NCBI RefSeq assembly: GCF_004798865.1
Contig: NW_025335854.1
Location: forward strand, 3,090,416-3,154,415
Direction of reading: 5' to 3'
DNA: 64,000 nucleotides
Origin: Varanus komodoensis
Lineage: Eukaryota; Chordata; Lepidosauria; Squamata; Varanidae
Part shown: positions 42,157 to 53,535 of the stretch, piece after piece
Numbering within the stretch: the stretch's first letter is position 1
Layout: each line of letters starts with the position of its first letter
Made by a program: the position numbers and the translations under genes
The notes under the pieces: generated by a model
What the model saw: only the letters and a program-made list of their open reading frames with translations
What the model was told of the DNA's origin: nothing
The model's database searches: none

Positions 42157-43792
42157 GCCAGTTTGATAATCAGGACAGAATATCCACTGCACCCCATAAA
42201 TGGCAATAAAAATGATATGGCAGACTATTTGGTAGCTTCCCTGCAAATCTCACATTCTCACACTTTCTGATATTGGGATATTTGCAGATATGTTGCAAAT
42301 ACCTGAAAATAGAAAGAATGTAAACATTTCTGTTAACATGGTGATAACAGAGATGCTGCTGAAATTTGAATCAAATTGTGACTCAGTGAATTCAGAGAGT
42401 TTAAAACCAGAGCAGCAAATAAATAAAGAGGAAAATAACAACAGCACAAAAATAAAACAAACATTAAATGGCAGCTATATAAAAGAGCGATATAGAGGAA
42501 GTTCACACAATATAAACAGCAAGCAGCATAAATATATATGGAAAGTATTTAAAATGATCAGAAAATATGTGTTTGCTTAGTGCCAAAATAACATGAAGGT
42601 AGATGCTAGGTGTGCCAGAACTTTTGAACTTCTATGAAAACATTCTGATATCCTTGAAAATTTGCACTAACTTTGAATATTGTATTAGGGGCAAACAAAA
42701 TAAAGACATACAAAATGTATATTTGAGGAAACAAAGCTCACAAATGCATTATATTCAGAAATCTGCTTGCAAATGCATTATATTAGGAATTCTTTTTGCA
42801 AAAATCATGTATATAGGACAAAGTACATGTAAAATGCATATAGAAATACACACAAACATGCTTAGGAAGTTTTTTTCTGACTTAAAACAAACAAAATAAA
42901 ACTCATTGTTCAGGAGGAAATGAACTTAAAACTGGAGAATTTCTCTAAATTTAAGACAAACTGGACTTAAGGATGCAAAAATGACAAAGAAAGAGAAACT
43001 GAGATCAGTGGAGCCGTCCATGCCTGTTTTAAAAGGCATCAAGTCCCATTTCAAAATATACATGTTGAGAAAAAAGTATATAGATGTATATCAAAGTCGT
43101 ATCCAAATTGTATTTATGTCCTGTATTTTGTGAAGAGTTTTGTGGGTGCGTTTAAGTCATGGACTCTTGTGGTAATGGAATGGAATGAGTGACTAAACCA
43201 TGCAAAATTAACACTCCCCGGTAACAGATGGATTCTCCCACTCTTTCTTTTCAGGGTTATAAACAGAGGTCTTTGCCATCACTTGGGATCTACGTCTCTT
43301 TCATCAGGAGTCATTATAGATGGAACCTGAAGCTCCAGCACTTCATCACTAACCAATGGCCCCTCCTTGACTGTGCTGCTTCTCTACTCTGACATGTTAA
43401 TGTTGCATGAAAAGCTTCCTTTTGAGTATAATAACTTGATATTGCCCGTATGGGATGCGGGACTTTGTCCCTGTGGATCTGTTTGCTGAAATTCTAATAT
43501 ACATGCTCTCTTCCTTACGAGGCTCCTTGTGATTTAATTAATGATAGGGTGTTTTTATCATGGTCTGCTTTTCCAATTAAAGTATTTTATGACTTCATTA
43601 ATCTATTAAAGTATTTCCCAGGAGGTAATTAATTAGATCTTTTTTCCCCTTGCTGGTATGACAACAAATTGAGTGGACACAATGGAGTGTATATTTAAAT
43701 ATTGTAACTGCACACATCATTTTAGAAAACAGTTATCTCCTCTAATTGCTCTCTTTTGAAGAGAATGGCTGGTTGCACCAAAGCAGCATTTC
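42157..43792. other. unique AT-rich DNA with decayed 29-bp repeat
   Basis: No gene recognised. At 42735-42850 CAAATGCATTATATT occurs twice 29 bases apart (42741 and 42770), followed by degenerate copies containing GCAAAAATCATG and AAAATGCATATAG. The segment 43480-43740 is rich in TAATTA motifs and is a candidate conserved element. Confidence 0.45.
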
Positions 43793-44150
43793 ATAGAATC
43801 ATAGAATCAAAGTAGAGTTGGAAGAATTCAGGAAGGCCATCAAGTCTAATTCCCTGGTCAGTGCAGAACTCCTAGTTAAACTATCCCTCTCGATGACTTC
43901 CCAGATGCCTCTTGAGTGCCTCCAGTGTGGGAGAGCCCACCTGCTCCCTAGGTCATGGGTTCCATTGTTGTACTGCTTTAACAGTCAAGATGTTCTTCCT
44001 CATGTTCAGCTGGAATCTGGCTTCCTGGCATGATCAAGATCCTAGCCTTCCTGTTTGTGACAACCTTTCAAGTACTTGAAGTGAGCTATCATATCTCCCC
44101 TTAGTCTTCTCAAGGCTAAACATGCCCAGTTCTTTTATGCAATCCAACAA
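43793..44150 (-). mobile_element. CR1 LINE 3' part (minus strand)
   Basis: Starts with the reversed terminal repeats TCATAGAATCATAGAATC, then AGTTGGAAGAATTCAGGAAG, GGCCATCAAGTCTAATTCCC. Further in are the reverse of the ORF2 C-terminal words: GTTCTTCCTCATGTTCAGC, TTTCAAGTACTTGAAG, and ATCTCCCCTTAGTCTTCTC (the reverse of the EKRRxRGD region). Frames are broken; old copy, nearer the classic CR1 with ATTCTATGA ends. Confidence 0.88.
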
Positions 44151-44517
44151 ACATTAGGCATGTTATGCATAACATCATATTGAAAGCTAAGGAATGGGAC
44201 TTAGCCACAACCAAGGTTGGGTTCTCCTCATATTTACCTTTGCAGAGTGTTAGTTACTATATCATAGCTTGTTTTATATTGCAATGACAATGCCAAAAGC
44301 TCAAGGCCATGTGCCATAAATGAATAAATATTGTGAAGATCTATTTCTGGCTCCTCTGAACTCCAGGGTGATTACTCCCAACTCCTGGAAATGATGAGAG
44401 TACTACAGTGCCTCTTATGTAACTACAGTCACAGAAGAGCTGCCAATTTTAATTCACTCTGTGCTGCTTGAAAAAAATCATTAATTTCTGCGGGTTTCAC
44501 ATCAGTTATCTGTGGGG
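44151..44517. other. unique non-coding DNA
   Basis: Nothing recognised. Confidence 0.35.
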
Positions 44518-44745
44518 AGGATGATGAGGATATTACATTTATACCCACCCTTTTAATTCTTGTGGGGCTGCTTCCAAAATTCACCTCTTCTCTATGTTAT
44601 CCTCACAAAACCTTGAGAAGTAGGGTAGGCTTAGAGTCTGTGACTGCTGCTTTGTCACCCAATGTGCTCCATGGCTGAGTGAGGACCAAATCACAGCTCT
44701 CTTGAGTCCCACTCCAACACTCCAGCTATTGTTCCATGCTGCATC
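44518..44745 (-). mobile_element. MIR-like CORE-SINE (minus strand)
   Basis: Minus-strand order: CTGGAGTGTTGGAGTGGGAC (A-B region), TTTGGTCCTCACTCAGCC, GGAGCACATTGGGTGAC, AGCCTACCCTACTTCTCAAG, GTTTTGTGAGGATAAC, and an L2-like tail with CAGCCCCACAAGAATT. Decayed but nearly full length. Confidence 0.75.
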
Positions 44746-46074
44746 TCACTGAACATGTTGGATAAATCTAACAAATGGATTCAAATGAGTTTGAATATCT
44801 AAGAATCTGACCCATGGATTCTGCAGTGCTCCAGTTTTTCAAAAATTGTGTAGAGACTGTAGAGTTGCAGAGCACTAAATTATGTAATGTTGCACAAATT
44901 TAGCCATGGGGGAAAAACATAAATATTCATTTCCATGATAGGCCAAAGCATGGCAATATGTACTCTTCAGGGATTTGTGTAACTGGAGGGGCACGAAACG
45001 TTTTGGAAGTGCAAACTTTCACAACTCTTAATCTTTTGCTTAAGAGGAGAGAATGGAATGAAAGATGTCTGACAATTGGGGAAGGACATGGATGAGATAT
45101 GCCAGCAAAAAGAATAGAATACAACTTTCAGCTGCTGGTTGGTTGGTTCAGCTGCTTCACCTGGAGGGGAAACTGGCGTTTACAGCAGATGGCACCACAT
45201 AATGCCCAATGACTGCCATCTTCTCCTCTTGTCCACACCGTCTAGCTGGACAATTGTTTGAGCATGGTTGTGCATGTTTGTGTGTCACATTTACTCTGTA
45301 TATAATATCTGCACAGTGAAGTGAAGCAGGTGTGTCGAAACCTCTACACTGCTCAGTGCATCATTGCCAAAGGTGTTGTTTGGATGGAATCATGGATCTT
45401 CAGTATGTCCAACCATCAACATCCCACAGTGGTTGCAAGCAAAATATTCAAAGGGAACAAAGTGAAGAAAGTGCATCAAAGTAAGGAAAGCAGAGGTTCC
45501 TAAAGATGTAATTGTTTGAACAATGAATCTTTTTTCCCCAAAATTAGTAAAAGTAAAAAAATAAAAAGTCAATGAATTGGCTTGTTGATCTTTTTTCCAT
45601 TTTTTAAAATGAACCCTGTATTCTATTAGACATCAGCAGGGCCATGCTTGTTACTCTTTGATGGGTTTGATTGTTTTCAAAGGTTTGTCTTGGTCTTTGT
45701 GTGGGCACACCTTTGTGTATCTGCATTCAGAAACATGTCTTGCCCTATTACTGTTAGTTGTAGGGTTACAGCTGATTCCTTCTCCTCCTCCTCCTACCTT
45801 TTAAAGTTCCTGCCATTCTGGATGGCCAGCTTTTTGTTGTGTGGTTATAGCAAAGGGGCCTCAAACGTTCTTTATTCTTCTACTAAGGTAACTGCACCAT
45901 CATGTTAGAAAAACTAAGACTTATATAGGTCTTTTCATATTCTTGGAAAGCTGGAAAGTGGAACCCATCAAGAAGGCCACGCTACCCTGGGGTTATTTTT
46001 CTCATCTTGGGTGAATTGATTAGTTTAATCCTGCCAAGAGATACAAAGGATGTGAGGCAAGCAATGATGGGCTA

Positions 46075-46077
<3 letters not shown>
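44746..46077. other. unique non-coding DNA
   Basis: No gene recognised. A CTCF-like motif lies at 45182-45195. Open frames at 45321-45503 and 45648-45908 have no domain. Confidence 0.4.
45182..45195 (+). promoter_or_regulatory. CTCF-like motif
   Basis: ACAGCAGATGGCAC agrees with CCASYAGRKGGCRS at 13 of 14 positions, the first base being the exception. It is in unique DNA, same orientation as the motif at 33839. Prediction only. Confidence 0.28.
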
Positions 46078-46128
<51 letters not shown>

Positions 46129-46130
46129 AC
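46078..46130. repeat. (CA)n microsatellite
   Basis: About 26 dinucleotide units with one AAAC interruption near the end. The Thr-His repeat frame is an artefact. Confidence 0.98.
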
Positions 46131-46889
46131 AGAGTACTCTGCTAAAGATGTGTGGAATCAGGTCTTATTTCAAGTTACTTATCAAAGAATGGCACACTTT
46201 CATTTCTAACAGAGGTTTGCTTTTGTTTTGTTATTTTGAGCACAAAAGCCCCATTAATTATTGCTCATTTATCTGCCTTACTAAACACTATAACTCTAAT
46301 CTGCTCAAGACATTTATCTAGCTTTAAATGCCCAGCCATCATGTTCACTGCATGTGGGTCATTAAAATGTCTTGCAAATAGAGCATTACTGCTGGAAAAG
46401 TAGCATTTGGAGACCAAAAGTAATGACATTTGAATGACAGTAAAGCATTTATTAGTGAAGCAAGAGCATACAACCGGGGAAAAGATTGGCTGCAAATGCA
46501 TGATTTACAGTTTTGTGCAAGATATTAAGATCTTATTTGAAAAACGGAAGATTTGAAAATGATCAGTGGTTCCTTGGAAGCCATGCCCAGAGCATCGCAA
46601 GTTGACTTTCTCACTGAGTTGAGGAGGGCAAACTGATGCACCCTGTTTCAGAAAGGGCTAATCAATCACATATCGGACCTGCTAGAAACACTGGCTGCAA
46701 TTCACTGGCTGCAACTCTTGTTGGTTAACTGAGACACCTCAATTAATTAGCATTTTGGAGGATTAATGGAATTCAGGAAACAGGGAAAGGGAGAGATGTG
46801 CAAAGGATCCAGGAGGAGGGTGAAAATCCAGCAGATTGGTCTAGGGCTCCCCACCTCTCCAGATTCCAATCTGTCGATGCAGCCAACTT
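46131..46889. other. unique non-coding DNA, possible conserved element
   Basis: No gene recognised. 46140-46560 is repeat-free and contains CCATTAATTATTGCTC and other TAAT-type motifs. Confidence 0.4.
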
Positions 46890-46985
46890 AGAAACATAGA
46901 AACAGGGTGAGTCAGAAGGGGTCTCCCGGGCCATCTAGTCTGACCCCTGGCTCCATTCATGACATGCCTCACATGTACATGTCCA
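46890..46985 (-). mobile_element. CR1 LINE 3' terminus (minus strand)
   Basis: AGAAACATAGAAACAGGGTG, AGTCAGAAGGGGTCTCCCGG and GCCATCTAGTCTGACCCC match the CR1 tails at 27651 and 40440 in the same orientation; TCATGACATGCC follows as at 7340 reversed. Confidence 0.82.
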
Positions 46986-48807
46986 GAAAATGGCTACCTG
47001 CACACAACGCTATACTGCAGGAGTTAATTCACCCAGTGTGACATAAGTTTATTTATTTGATTAATTACACTTCTATCCCACCTATAGCTGGAGCTCTCTG
47101 GATAGTTTACAACATTAAGTCACCCATCCAGATTTCAGCTAGGCCTGTCCCTGCTTCGCTTCCAAGAATAGGCAGGATCCAGCATTTCAGGCAACATAAC
47201 AACCTTGCTGGCTGCAGTGTTTTTGCAAACTGGGCCAGAATTTACACAAATGTTCCTAGCTTTAAAATAAAAATCTGCCAGTCAAAGCCCACTTTAAAAG
47301 CAAAGCCATCCACATTCCTGTTCCAACTAAGCTCACTTTTGGATCTTGAGTCAACCAAGTGCTAAAATTCCTCCAAGAACAATTGGGTCAGGTATCTCAG
47401 TGTCAGCGTCCCCAAGGAATGGGAGTGGGAAGAGTTGCACAAGGCCTAGGCTAGTCCAAAGATACTCCTGTGATAACTTGGAGTTAATTTTAATTTGCAA
47501 TGTCCTCTTTGGGTGCAACATCTAAGGAACTTCAGAGAGGCAGAAACAGCATAAAACCAGTAAATGAGGACAGTCCAAGATGTTTTCTTGCCTGAGAAAG
47601 CTGCAGAAAATGCCCCCATTCAACTGCACTGGTGTTTGAAGTTCAACACTGGTATCAGTGTTTTTCTCTGCTTTGCTTGAAGGGAGTACCCAGCTTAGCA
47701 ACTGTGGAATACATAGAATACAGCACCCTCTAACAGAGGCAAATGCTGAAAAGGACCTGGGATGGTGGGGAAGTTATTCCCCAAGCACCTTCCATCTGAC
47801 CTGATGGGATCACTTCACCTGTTGCTAGGACCAGTCCCGCTAGTGAAGTTACCCAAAGGCATCAATGGCTAGGGCAGCAAACTACTTTTGATATGTCTGC
47901 TACAGTATATTTTTTGCATGAATTGGGACTCTGCCCCTACAAGCATGGGCATAAGGACAGTTCAACCACCCAGTTTCTTCCCAGGCAATCAGTGTGCTGT
48001 GCACAGCAGCTGTTAGCAAAACCAGTGCTCATTCTCTTCACCCCTAAATGGCCGTTCCTTCAACCTTGATCAAGTTTACCTGGAAGGAAAAGTCCTGAAA
48101 GGGATTACAGTTCCCCTGCAGGAAGTGAGGATGCAGTGTCAAAATGATGCTAGGAATGGGAAAGGAAACAGCAAGGGATGCATCAGGTACATATTAAAAT
48201 ACAGAGATTCAATCTAGACTTGGTTATGAATAATTAGTCTCAGGAGTAAACTAAGAAATAAAGATGTGGGTGTTCACCAGAGTAAGAATAGACAGATTAG
48301 TCTCAAAAGTAATAACTCAGATAGGTTTTTTATTTTATTTTAATGATAACACTCAGGGATTCCTACATGGATGGAGAAATTGCAATTTTAGAGAGCAGCA
48401 TAGCAAAGTTACAATTAATTGCATCATGTAGGTTGGGAGCAGTGGAGAAATTTCTGAAGTTATTTATGGAATATAATATTATTGCTTACCTTCCTCTCCC
48501 CTCAAAAAGTTTAGTGGAATAAATTGTGCATTTTTATTATTGTATTGTATTGTACTAATTTAATTACTCAATATAGACCAAAACATCTAATAACATAATA
48601 CAAGAATAACAATACAATAATGCTAAATATAAAATAAAAAAGAAACACTGGAAGAGAATTTGGAACAGTTCTGGCGCACATATATACCAGTTTATTATTT
48701 CTACAGTTGGGTAGCTCAGGGAAATTGTTTTCTGGAGATATTCTTCTGCATTATATTGAGATCCAGGCTCTGAAAACTGGGAGAACTCGGATAATTTGAG
48801 AATATGA
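46986..48807. other. unique non-coding DNA with a short L2-like tail
   Basis: 47050-47110 (TTTATTTATTTGATTAATTA, CTTCTATCCCACCTATAGCT) may be a reversed L2 3' end. Otherwise no gene or repeat is recognised. Confidence 0.4.
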
Positions 48808-49000
48808 GGGTCATTCTTCCAGCTGAGTGCTGGAATGGGACTTGGGTTCTAGTCCTCACTTGGCCATGGATCTTCCTTGTCTGGCTTCTGGGTGGTTACT
48901 GTCTCTCAGCCTAATTACCTCACAGGGTTGTTGTGAGGATCAAATGGAAACTTGAATTCTTTCTAAGAGGAAGAAAGGCAGGCTTTAAATGTAATGTAAA
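48808..49000 (+). mobile_element. MIR-like CORE-SINE
   Basis: GGGTTCTAGTCCTCACTTGG (B box and following), GGATCTTCCTTGTCTGGC, CAGCCTAATTACCTCACAGG, GTTGTTGTGAGGATCAAATG, then AAGAGGAAGAAAGGCAGGC and a short A-rich end. The A-box side is degraded. Confidence 0.8.
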
Positions 49001-49044
49001 AGATACTAGTGAAATTCTATTTAACTGAAACTGGTGTGGATGGA

Positions 49045-49145
49045 TGAATAGACAGAAAGACAGATAGAAATGGATATTAATAGATATGATAGGTATTATA
49101 GATAAATGATTAATAGACAGATAGGTATTATTAATATGATATGTG
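49045..49145. repeat. degenerate ATAG/GATA-rich repeat
   Basis: Irregular AGATAG, ATAGATA and GACAGATAGG words over about 100 bases, best seen as an old tetranucleotide repeat that has decayed. Confidence 0.75.
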
Positions 49146-51062
49146 AATCCCCAGGTCTCCCAAATCCTCCCATTTCCAAGGTGGGATAGCAACACAGACC
49201 AATTTGGAAAAATGCTGCATCAGGGCAGACCATTAACACCTATTGCCCTTTGGGATTCCAAGCACTGGTAGGAATGTCCATGTATGATCTAACTTTGAAG
49301 TCCCCTTCTGCAATTATTTCATTAGAGTGTTCTCCTTTAATCTTCCGCTCTGTTAATTTGATCTTCCTTAATAAAATGTTTCCTTCACCCTGTAGCGTGT
49401 TCATTGTATTCTGAATCCTAAAAAGAATGGTTGTCTCTTGGCAACACACCTGGCCAGCGAGCTCCACAGGTTTTGGGCAGTGCTTCAGCAGGTGAATGCT
49501 CTCATTCTTGTCTGTTACGATTTCAATGGTTGAGCAGGAGCTATAGACTTTTGACAAGAGATAAAAGAATTAGCTGATTTTGAAAAGGGATGAGCGTAAG
49601 CTGGAAAGAATACAACACTTGTGGAGAAAGGGAAAAAATCTACCTTGAGAAGAAATGTAAGGAAGAAATGGCAGCCTTTTAGGGTGGGCTGGACTGCTTT
49701 TTTATAGAAGGCATTCCTTATTTGAGGGGCTGCCAAAAGCTGGCTCATTTTGAAGGACTGTCCTATCAAAGTCCTGTTTAGAGATAAATAACCATTCAAA
49801 GGCAGCAGAGGGGCCTTGAAATTACCTGCCCAGAGTTAGCACCTGAACAAACAGGTCACCTGGCCACAGTCTCCCCACCATAGTCAGATGCACCACATTT
49901 CTATTGCAAATTATATAATTCATGTGTAAATGATATTGAAAAGCAATAAACTGAACTGTCTGTTCCTATATTCAGTCAACAACTCTCCAGAGACTGAAAA
50001 TCTAGACGATTCTAGTGACTACTGATTATGCACTCAACAGAAATATTCTTGTCAAGTCTCTTCTTATTAGGATTCTCTCCTTATTCTTATCCTTATTAGG
50101 ATTCCCTCCTTATTAGGATTCCCCTACCCCATGCAGCCCTTATGGTCAGAATGGCCCTTAGTTCAATGAGAAAAAAAAAACTTCCTGCAAACTTGCACAG
50201 CTGTGAGATGTAGACACAGAGTGTCTGCCCTTCCACAGGCACCTCTAGCAAGTAAAAGGAGGAAGGAACATCACTTGACCTCTTAAACTCACCTGGATTA
50301 AAACCAGGTGGACTACAGAGCTCTGTGCTGACCAAGGAATGCTGCCCCTAGTGGAGATGTTGCTGCAGGCCTCAACCACATGGAAATATTTAAATTAGCT
50401 AAATGGATTAAACTTGATTATTTACTTAACATTGGGAAAAACCAAATGGCCCTAAGGGATACACCTCTCACATCCCTTTAATATGTATGCCACATTTCAG
50501 GTCTCTGGGTCACAGGGTCTTTGTACTAAGGAAAGGATGAGACACATGAGAGACAAAGACGCATCCTGCTTTAGTATAATTTTGGTTTTTCCTAGCTTTT
50601 GTTAAATAGACGCTTTAGTTTTTCCTAGCTTTTGTTAAATGGATGCTTGTGTAATCTGTGTGGAGGGAGAAACAGCCTTTTGCTTCCAGAGATTCCATTT
50701 CAGCTGTCCTGGGGAGCCAGAAGTCGGGATGGTACATTAACCTGAGGTATCTGACGTTATTCTTCCACCCATCCCTTCATTCATGACCAGGTCCCATAAT
50801 AAGGGTAGCTGAGTAAAGGTGGAATTAAAGTACAACTGTGCACTCATCTCAGTAATATCTTTTAGTTTGTTTGTTTTATAAAACCGATTTCGTTCTTTAA
50901 AATTCCTCAGGTGGATTGCATGAGGAACAACCATAACATCCACTTTAAATTTCAAAGTTTTTTCTTTATTTAAAACATTTACATCCCCTCCAATACCAAA
51001 GGTTTCAACTTTAGGCAATTTATTTGGCAAAGTGGATCCAGTGGGCACATAGATCCCTTCTT
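49146..51062. other. unique non-coding DNA with two small tandem repeats
   Basis: No gene recognised. About 50060-50122 holds imperfect copies of CTTATTAGGATTCCCT (period near 17-18). At 50585-50650 a 33-base unit starting GTTTTTCCTAGCTTTTGTT is present twice in tandem with three or four differences. Open frames at 49240-49557 and 50737-51048 on the minus strand lack domains. Confidence 0.45.
50585..50650. repeat. 33-bp tandem duplication
   Basis: Two adjacent copies of a unit starting GTTTTTCCTAGCTTTTGTT and continuing AAATRGAYGCTT; the copies differ mainly by transitions. Confidence 0.92.
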
Positions 51063-51660
51063 ATAGCAGCTTCGCTGGCTACTGATCAGTTACCAGCAGA
51101 ATTGGAAGTGCTGTGTATCACCTATCAAGCCCTCTACTGCATGGGACCAAGCACCTGAAAGATGGCTTTCTTCCACAGGCAGAGATGATGGAGAACCCCA
51201 CGAAGGATTCACACAAGTCTGGATTTTAGGGGTGGGACCCACAGCAGTTGCAAGGCCCCATTGCACAGATTGTATAGATTTGTGAAGCAGGTTAAAAAAA
51301 GAATGTTGATGCAACTGTAGTCCTAGAAAAAATCAGCAACCAGAAATGCAATTCCCCCAAGTCTAAAGTGTGCACATATATATTTGTGGGGAACTCCCTG
51401 CCGAGGGAAGCCAGATTTGTTTCCTCTCTGCTGCCCTTCGCTAAGCAGATGAAGGTGGCTTCATTCAGGCAGGCTTTGATATGAAAGAAAGCATACTCAG
51501 CCAGATAATTTTCTTGCTATAATCATGCCTATTATTGTTTCTTTTCAAATTGCACATTCACTTATTTGCTCATTGCTGTTTTAACCAACTTTTATAAGGG
51601 ATTGTGAGCTGCTTGAGTGCCATGTTGGGCAGGGTTCAAATCAAACCAAATAGATTCCAT
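51063..51660 (+). mobile_element. L2-like LINE 3' part
   Basis: TTCGCTGGCTACTGATCAGT (encoding the LHWLP-type region), GTATCACCTATCAAGCCCTC (TYKAL), TGGGACCAAGCACCTGAAAG, GGAACTCCCTGCCGAGGGAA (WNSLPRE) and TTCATTCAGGCAGGCTTTG follow the order of the L2 ORF2 C-terminus. The 3' UTR ends at GGGATTGTGAGCTGCTTGAG and GGGCAGGGTTCAAATC. Frames are broken; 5'-truncated and old. Confidence 0.78.
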
Positions 51661-52746
51661 GAGCAACTTTGATGCATTAGTCAAGTGGGCACTGTTGCTT
51701 AAATTGTCATGAGAGGGTCTCCAATATCCCCCAAAGCTCCCAGCCTTAGACAGTACAAGATAACAAGAAAAGGGTCTAAGCATGCATGCTAATACAGAAC
51801 AAGACTCCAGTACTTCCCAGCACGCACCAGCATGCTCACAGACTTTAACTGACCCCCGTTTAGAAGAACTTTAAAAAGAAAATTTAAAATTGTCTGGATA
51901 ACGTGTAACTCTCCTGACCCTGAAAGTCACTATCACTTCTTAAATGGGTTCAGTGCAGTGTGTTGTGCACACCAGGCTGAGCAAAAGGTAATTAACTTCC
52001 ACGCATTTTCTTAATAATAGGCTCATTTGTCAATAAAGACACTAGGAAGTTAACCGCAGTAAGTTACTTAGCAAACTTCACTGCTGAGAATGTGCTTCTC
52101 CTTGCTGGTAAGTCTGTGTCAAAGCAATGCAGATCTCCCCCCCCCCCCTCCATGGCTCAGTGATTGATTTCTGCAAAGAGTGCGGGGTAAGAGACACCTC
52201 TGTCAGGGAAGTGATGTACACTCTGGTGATCAAGCAGGGGTTTCCGAAGGGATAAATGCATAAGGGTTGCCACATTTTCAACATGAACTGTCGATTGCAG
52301 GCAGATCCTGAACACCCAAATCTCTAAACTGCTCACCGATGCTGTTAGCAGGAGACTTGACACCTTCCTTCCAGGTATGCCCACCTGAAAATGGCCATTT
52401 TCAACCCTTTTTAATATATAAAGGAGCATGTTTCATGTACACCTGTCCGGTGAGTGCATTTAAGCATGGAAATCTGTTTCAGGATGCAATGGGTTGGTCC
52501 TTCTTACAACCGATGGCTAACTTAAGTCCCATTCATTTCAGTGGGCCTATTCTAAGAAGATCTGATATTGAAACAGTCTAATAAAGCCAAAAGAAACGTC
52601 TTGTGGATTTCAATAGCAAAGTTGCATATGTATTTATCACTATTCTCCCACTGAAAACAGTGGTGCCTAAAAGTGGCTGTCTTAAACTGGATTACTGCTT
52701 ATTGACTTGTGATTCATATTTACGTGAAGTCCTAATTCCCTTCTAC
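51661..52746. other. unique non-coding DNA
   Basis: No gene recognised. A C10 run lies at about 52137-52148. Words near 52510-52570 (TTAAGTCCCATTCATTTCAG) recall the small element at 40047. Confidence 0.4.
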
Positions 52747-52759
52747 TAAGTACTCGTTA
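52747..52759. repeat. 13-bp target-site duplication, left (SINE)
   Basis: TAAGTACTCGTTA, repeated exactly at 53075-53087. Confidence 0.93.
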
Positions 52760-53074
52760 GAGATGCAGGTGGCACAGTGGTTTAAACTGCTGTGCTGCTG
52801 GGCTGGTTGATTGAAAGGTCACCAAATCTGCGCAACGGGGTGAGTTCCTGTTTCTCCGTCCCAGCTCCTTGCAGTTTGAAAGCATGCAAATGCAAGTAGA
52901 TAAAAAGGTACCACTTTGGTGGGAAGGTAAACGTTTAGTCATGCTGGACACATGAGCACGGAGACTGTCTGCAGACAAACACTGGCTCCCTCAGCTAGGA
53001 AACGGAGATGAGCACCACTCCCTAGAGTCAGACATGACTGCACTTAATGTCAAGGGGAAACCTTTACCTTTACC
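52760..53074 (+). mobile_element. tRNA-derived squamate SINE, B box lost
   Basis: Same family as 37755-38107. The A box TGGCACAGTGG is at 52770-52780. Where the other copy has GGTCACTGGTTCGAATCC, this one reads GGTCACCAAATC, so most of the B box is missing; shorter deletions occur further on (about 40 bases shorter overall). The 3' end again is TTTACC repeats and perfect 13-bp duplications flank it. Because the flanks are perfect, the B-box loss either arose after insertion or the copy came from a variant source. Confidence 0.9.
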
Positions 53075-53087
53075 TAAGTACTCGTTA
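53075..53087. repeat. 13-bp target-site duplication, right (SINE)
   Basis: TAAGTACTCGTTA, perfect partner of 52747-52759. Confidence 0.93.
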
Positions 53088-53109
53088 AGTCTTATCTAAT
53101 TCTGGGCAG

Positions 53110-53535
53110 CATCTTTTAAGAGAGATGCAGGCAAACTAGGAATGATTCAAAGGAGGGCAGCAAAGATGATCAGGGGCCTGGAAACAAAGTCCTTTAAGGT
53201 AAGACAGAAAGCATTGGGCATGTTTATCCTTGATAAGAGAAGACCGCGGGGAGATGACTATTTTCATGTGAAAGGTTGTCACAAAGAACAGGGCAAGGGT
53301 CTTTTCTGGAACATGCCTGAATACAGAACAATGGACTCAAGTTACAGGAAGCCAGATTCTGGCTGAACATCAGGAAAAATGTCCTAATTATTGGAGCAAT
53401 GCAACAATAGAACCAATGACCTAGGGACTCCCACACTGGGGAAATTCATCTGTTAGAGATGCTTTAAGTTAACCCCTTCATTGAGGAGGGGGCTTGACCC
53501 AATGGCCAGATAGGCTCCTTCCAATTCCACTATTT
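53110..53535 (+). mobile_element. CR1 LINE 3' end
   Basis: The frame from 53142 encodes IQRRAAKMIRGLETKSFKV, the CR1 ORF2 C-terminal signature QRRATKMIRGLE, then LGMFILDKRRPRGD (usually LGLFSLEKRRLRGD) and KGCHKEQG. Further words GGAAGCCAGATTCTGGCTGA, ACATCAGGAAAAATGTCCTA and ATGGCCAGATAGGCTCCTTC continue to the 3' end. The frame is open for 75 codons and then broken. Confidence 0.88.

Noticed and set aside
46007-46321. 104-codon frame with Thr-His repeat
   Set aside because: Runs through the CA microsatellite; flanking residues show no domain.
49045-49145. GATA-rich repeat as a sex-chromosome (Bkm-type) marker
   Set aside because: Short, degenerate, and GATA repeats occur on autosomes; nothing else points to a sex chromosome.
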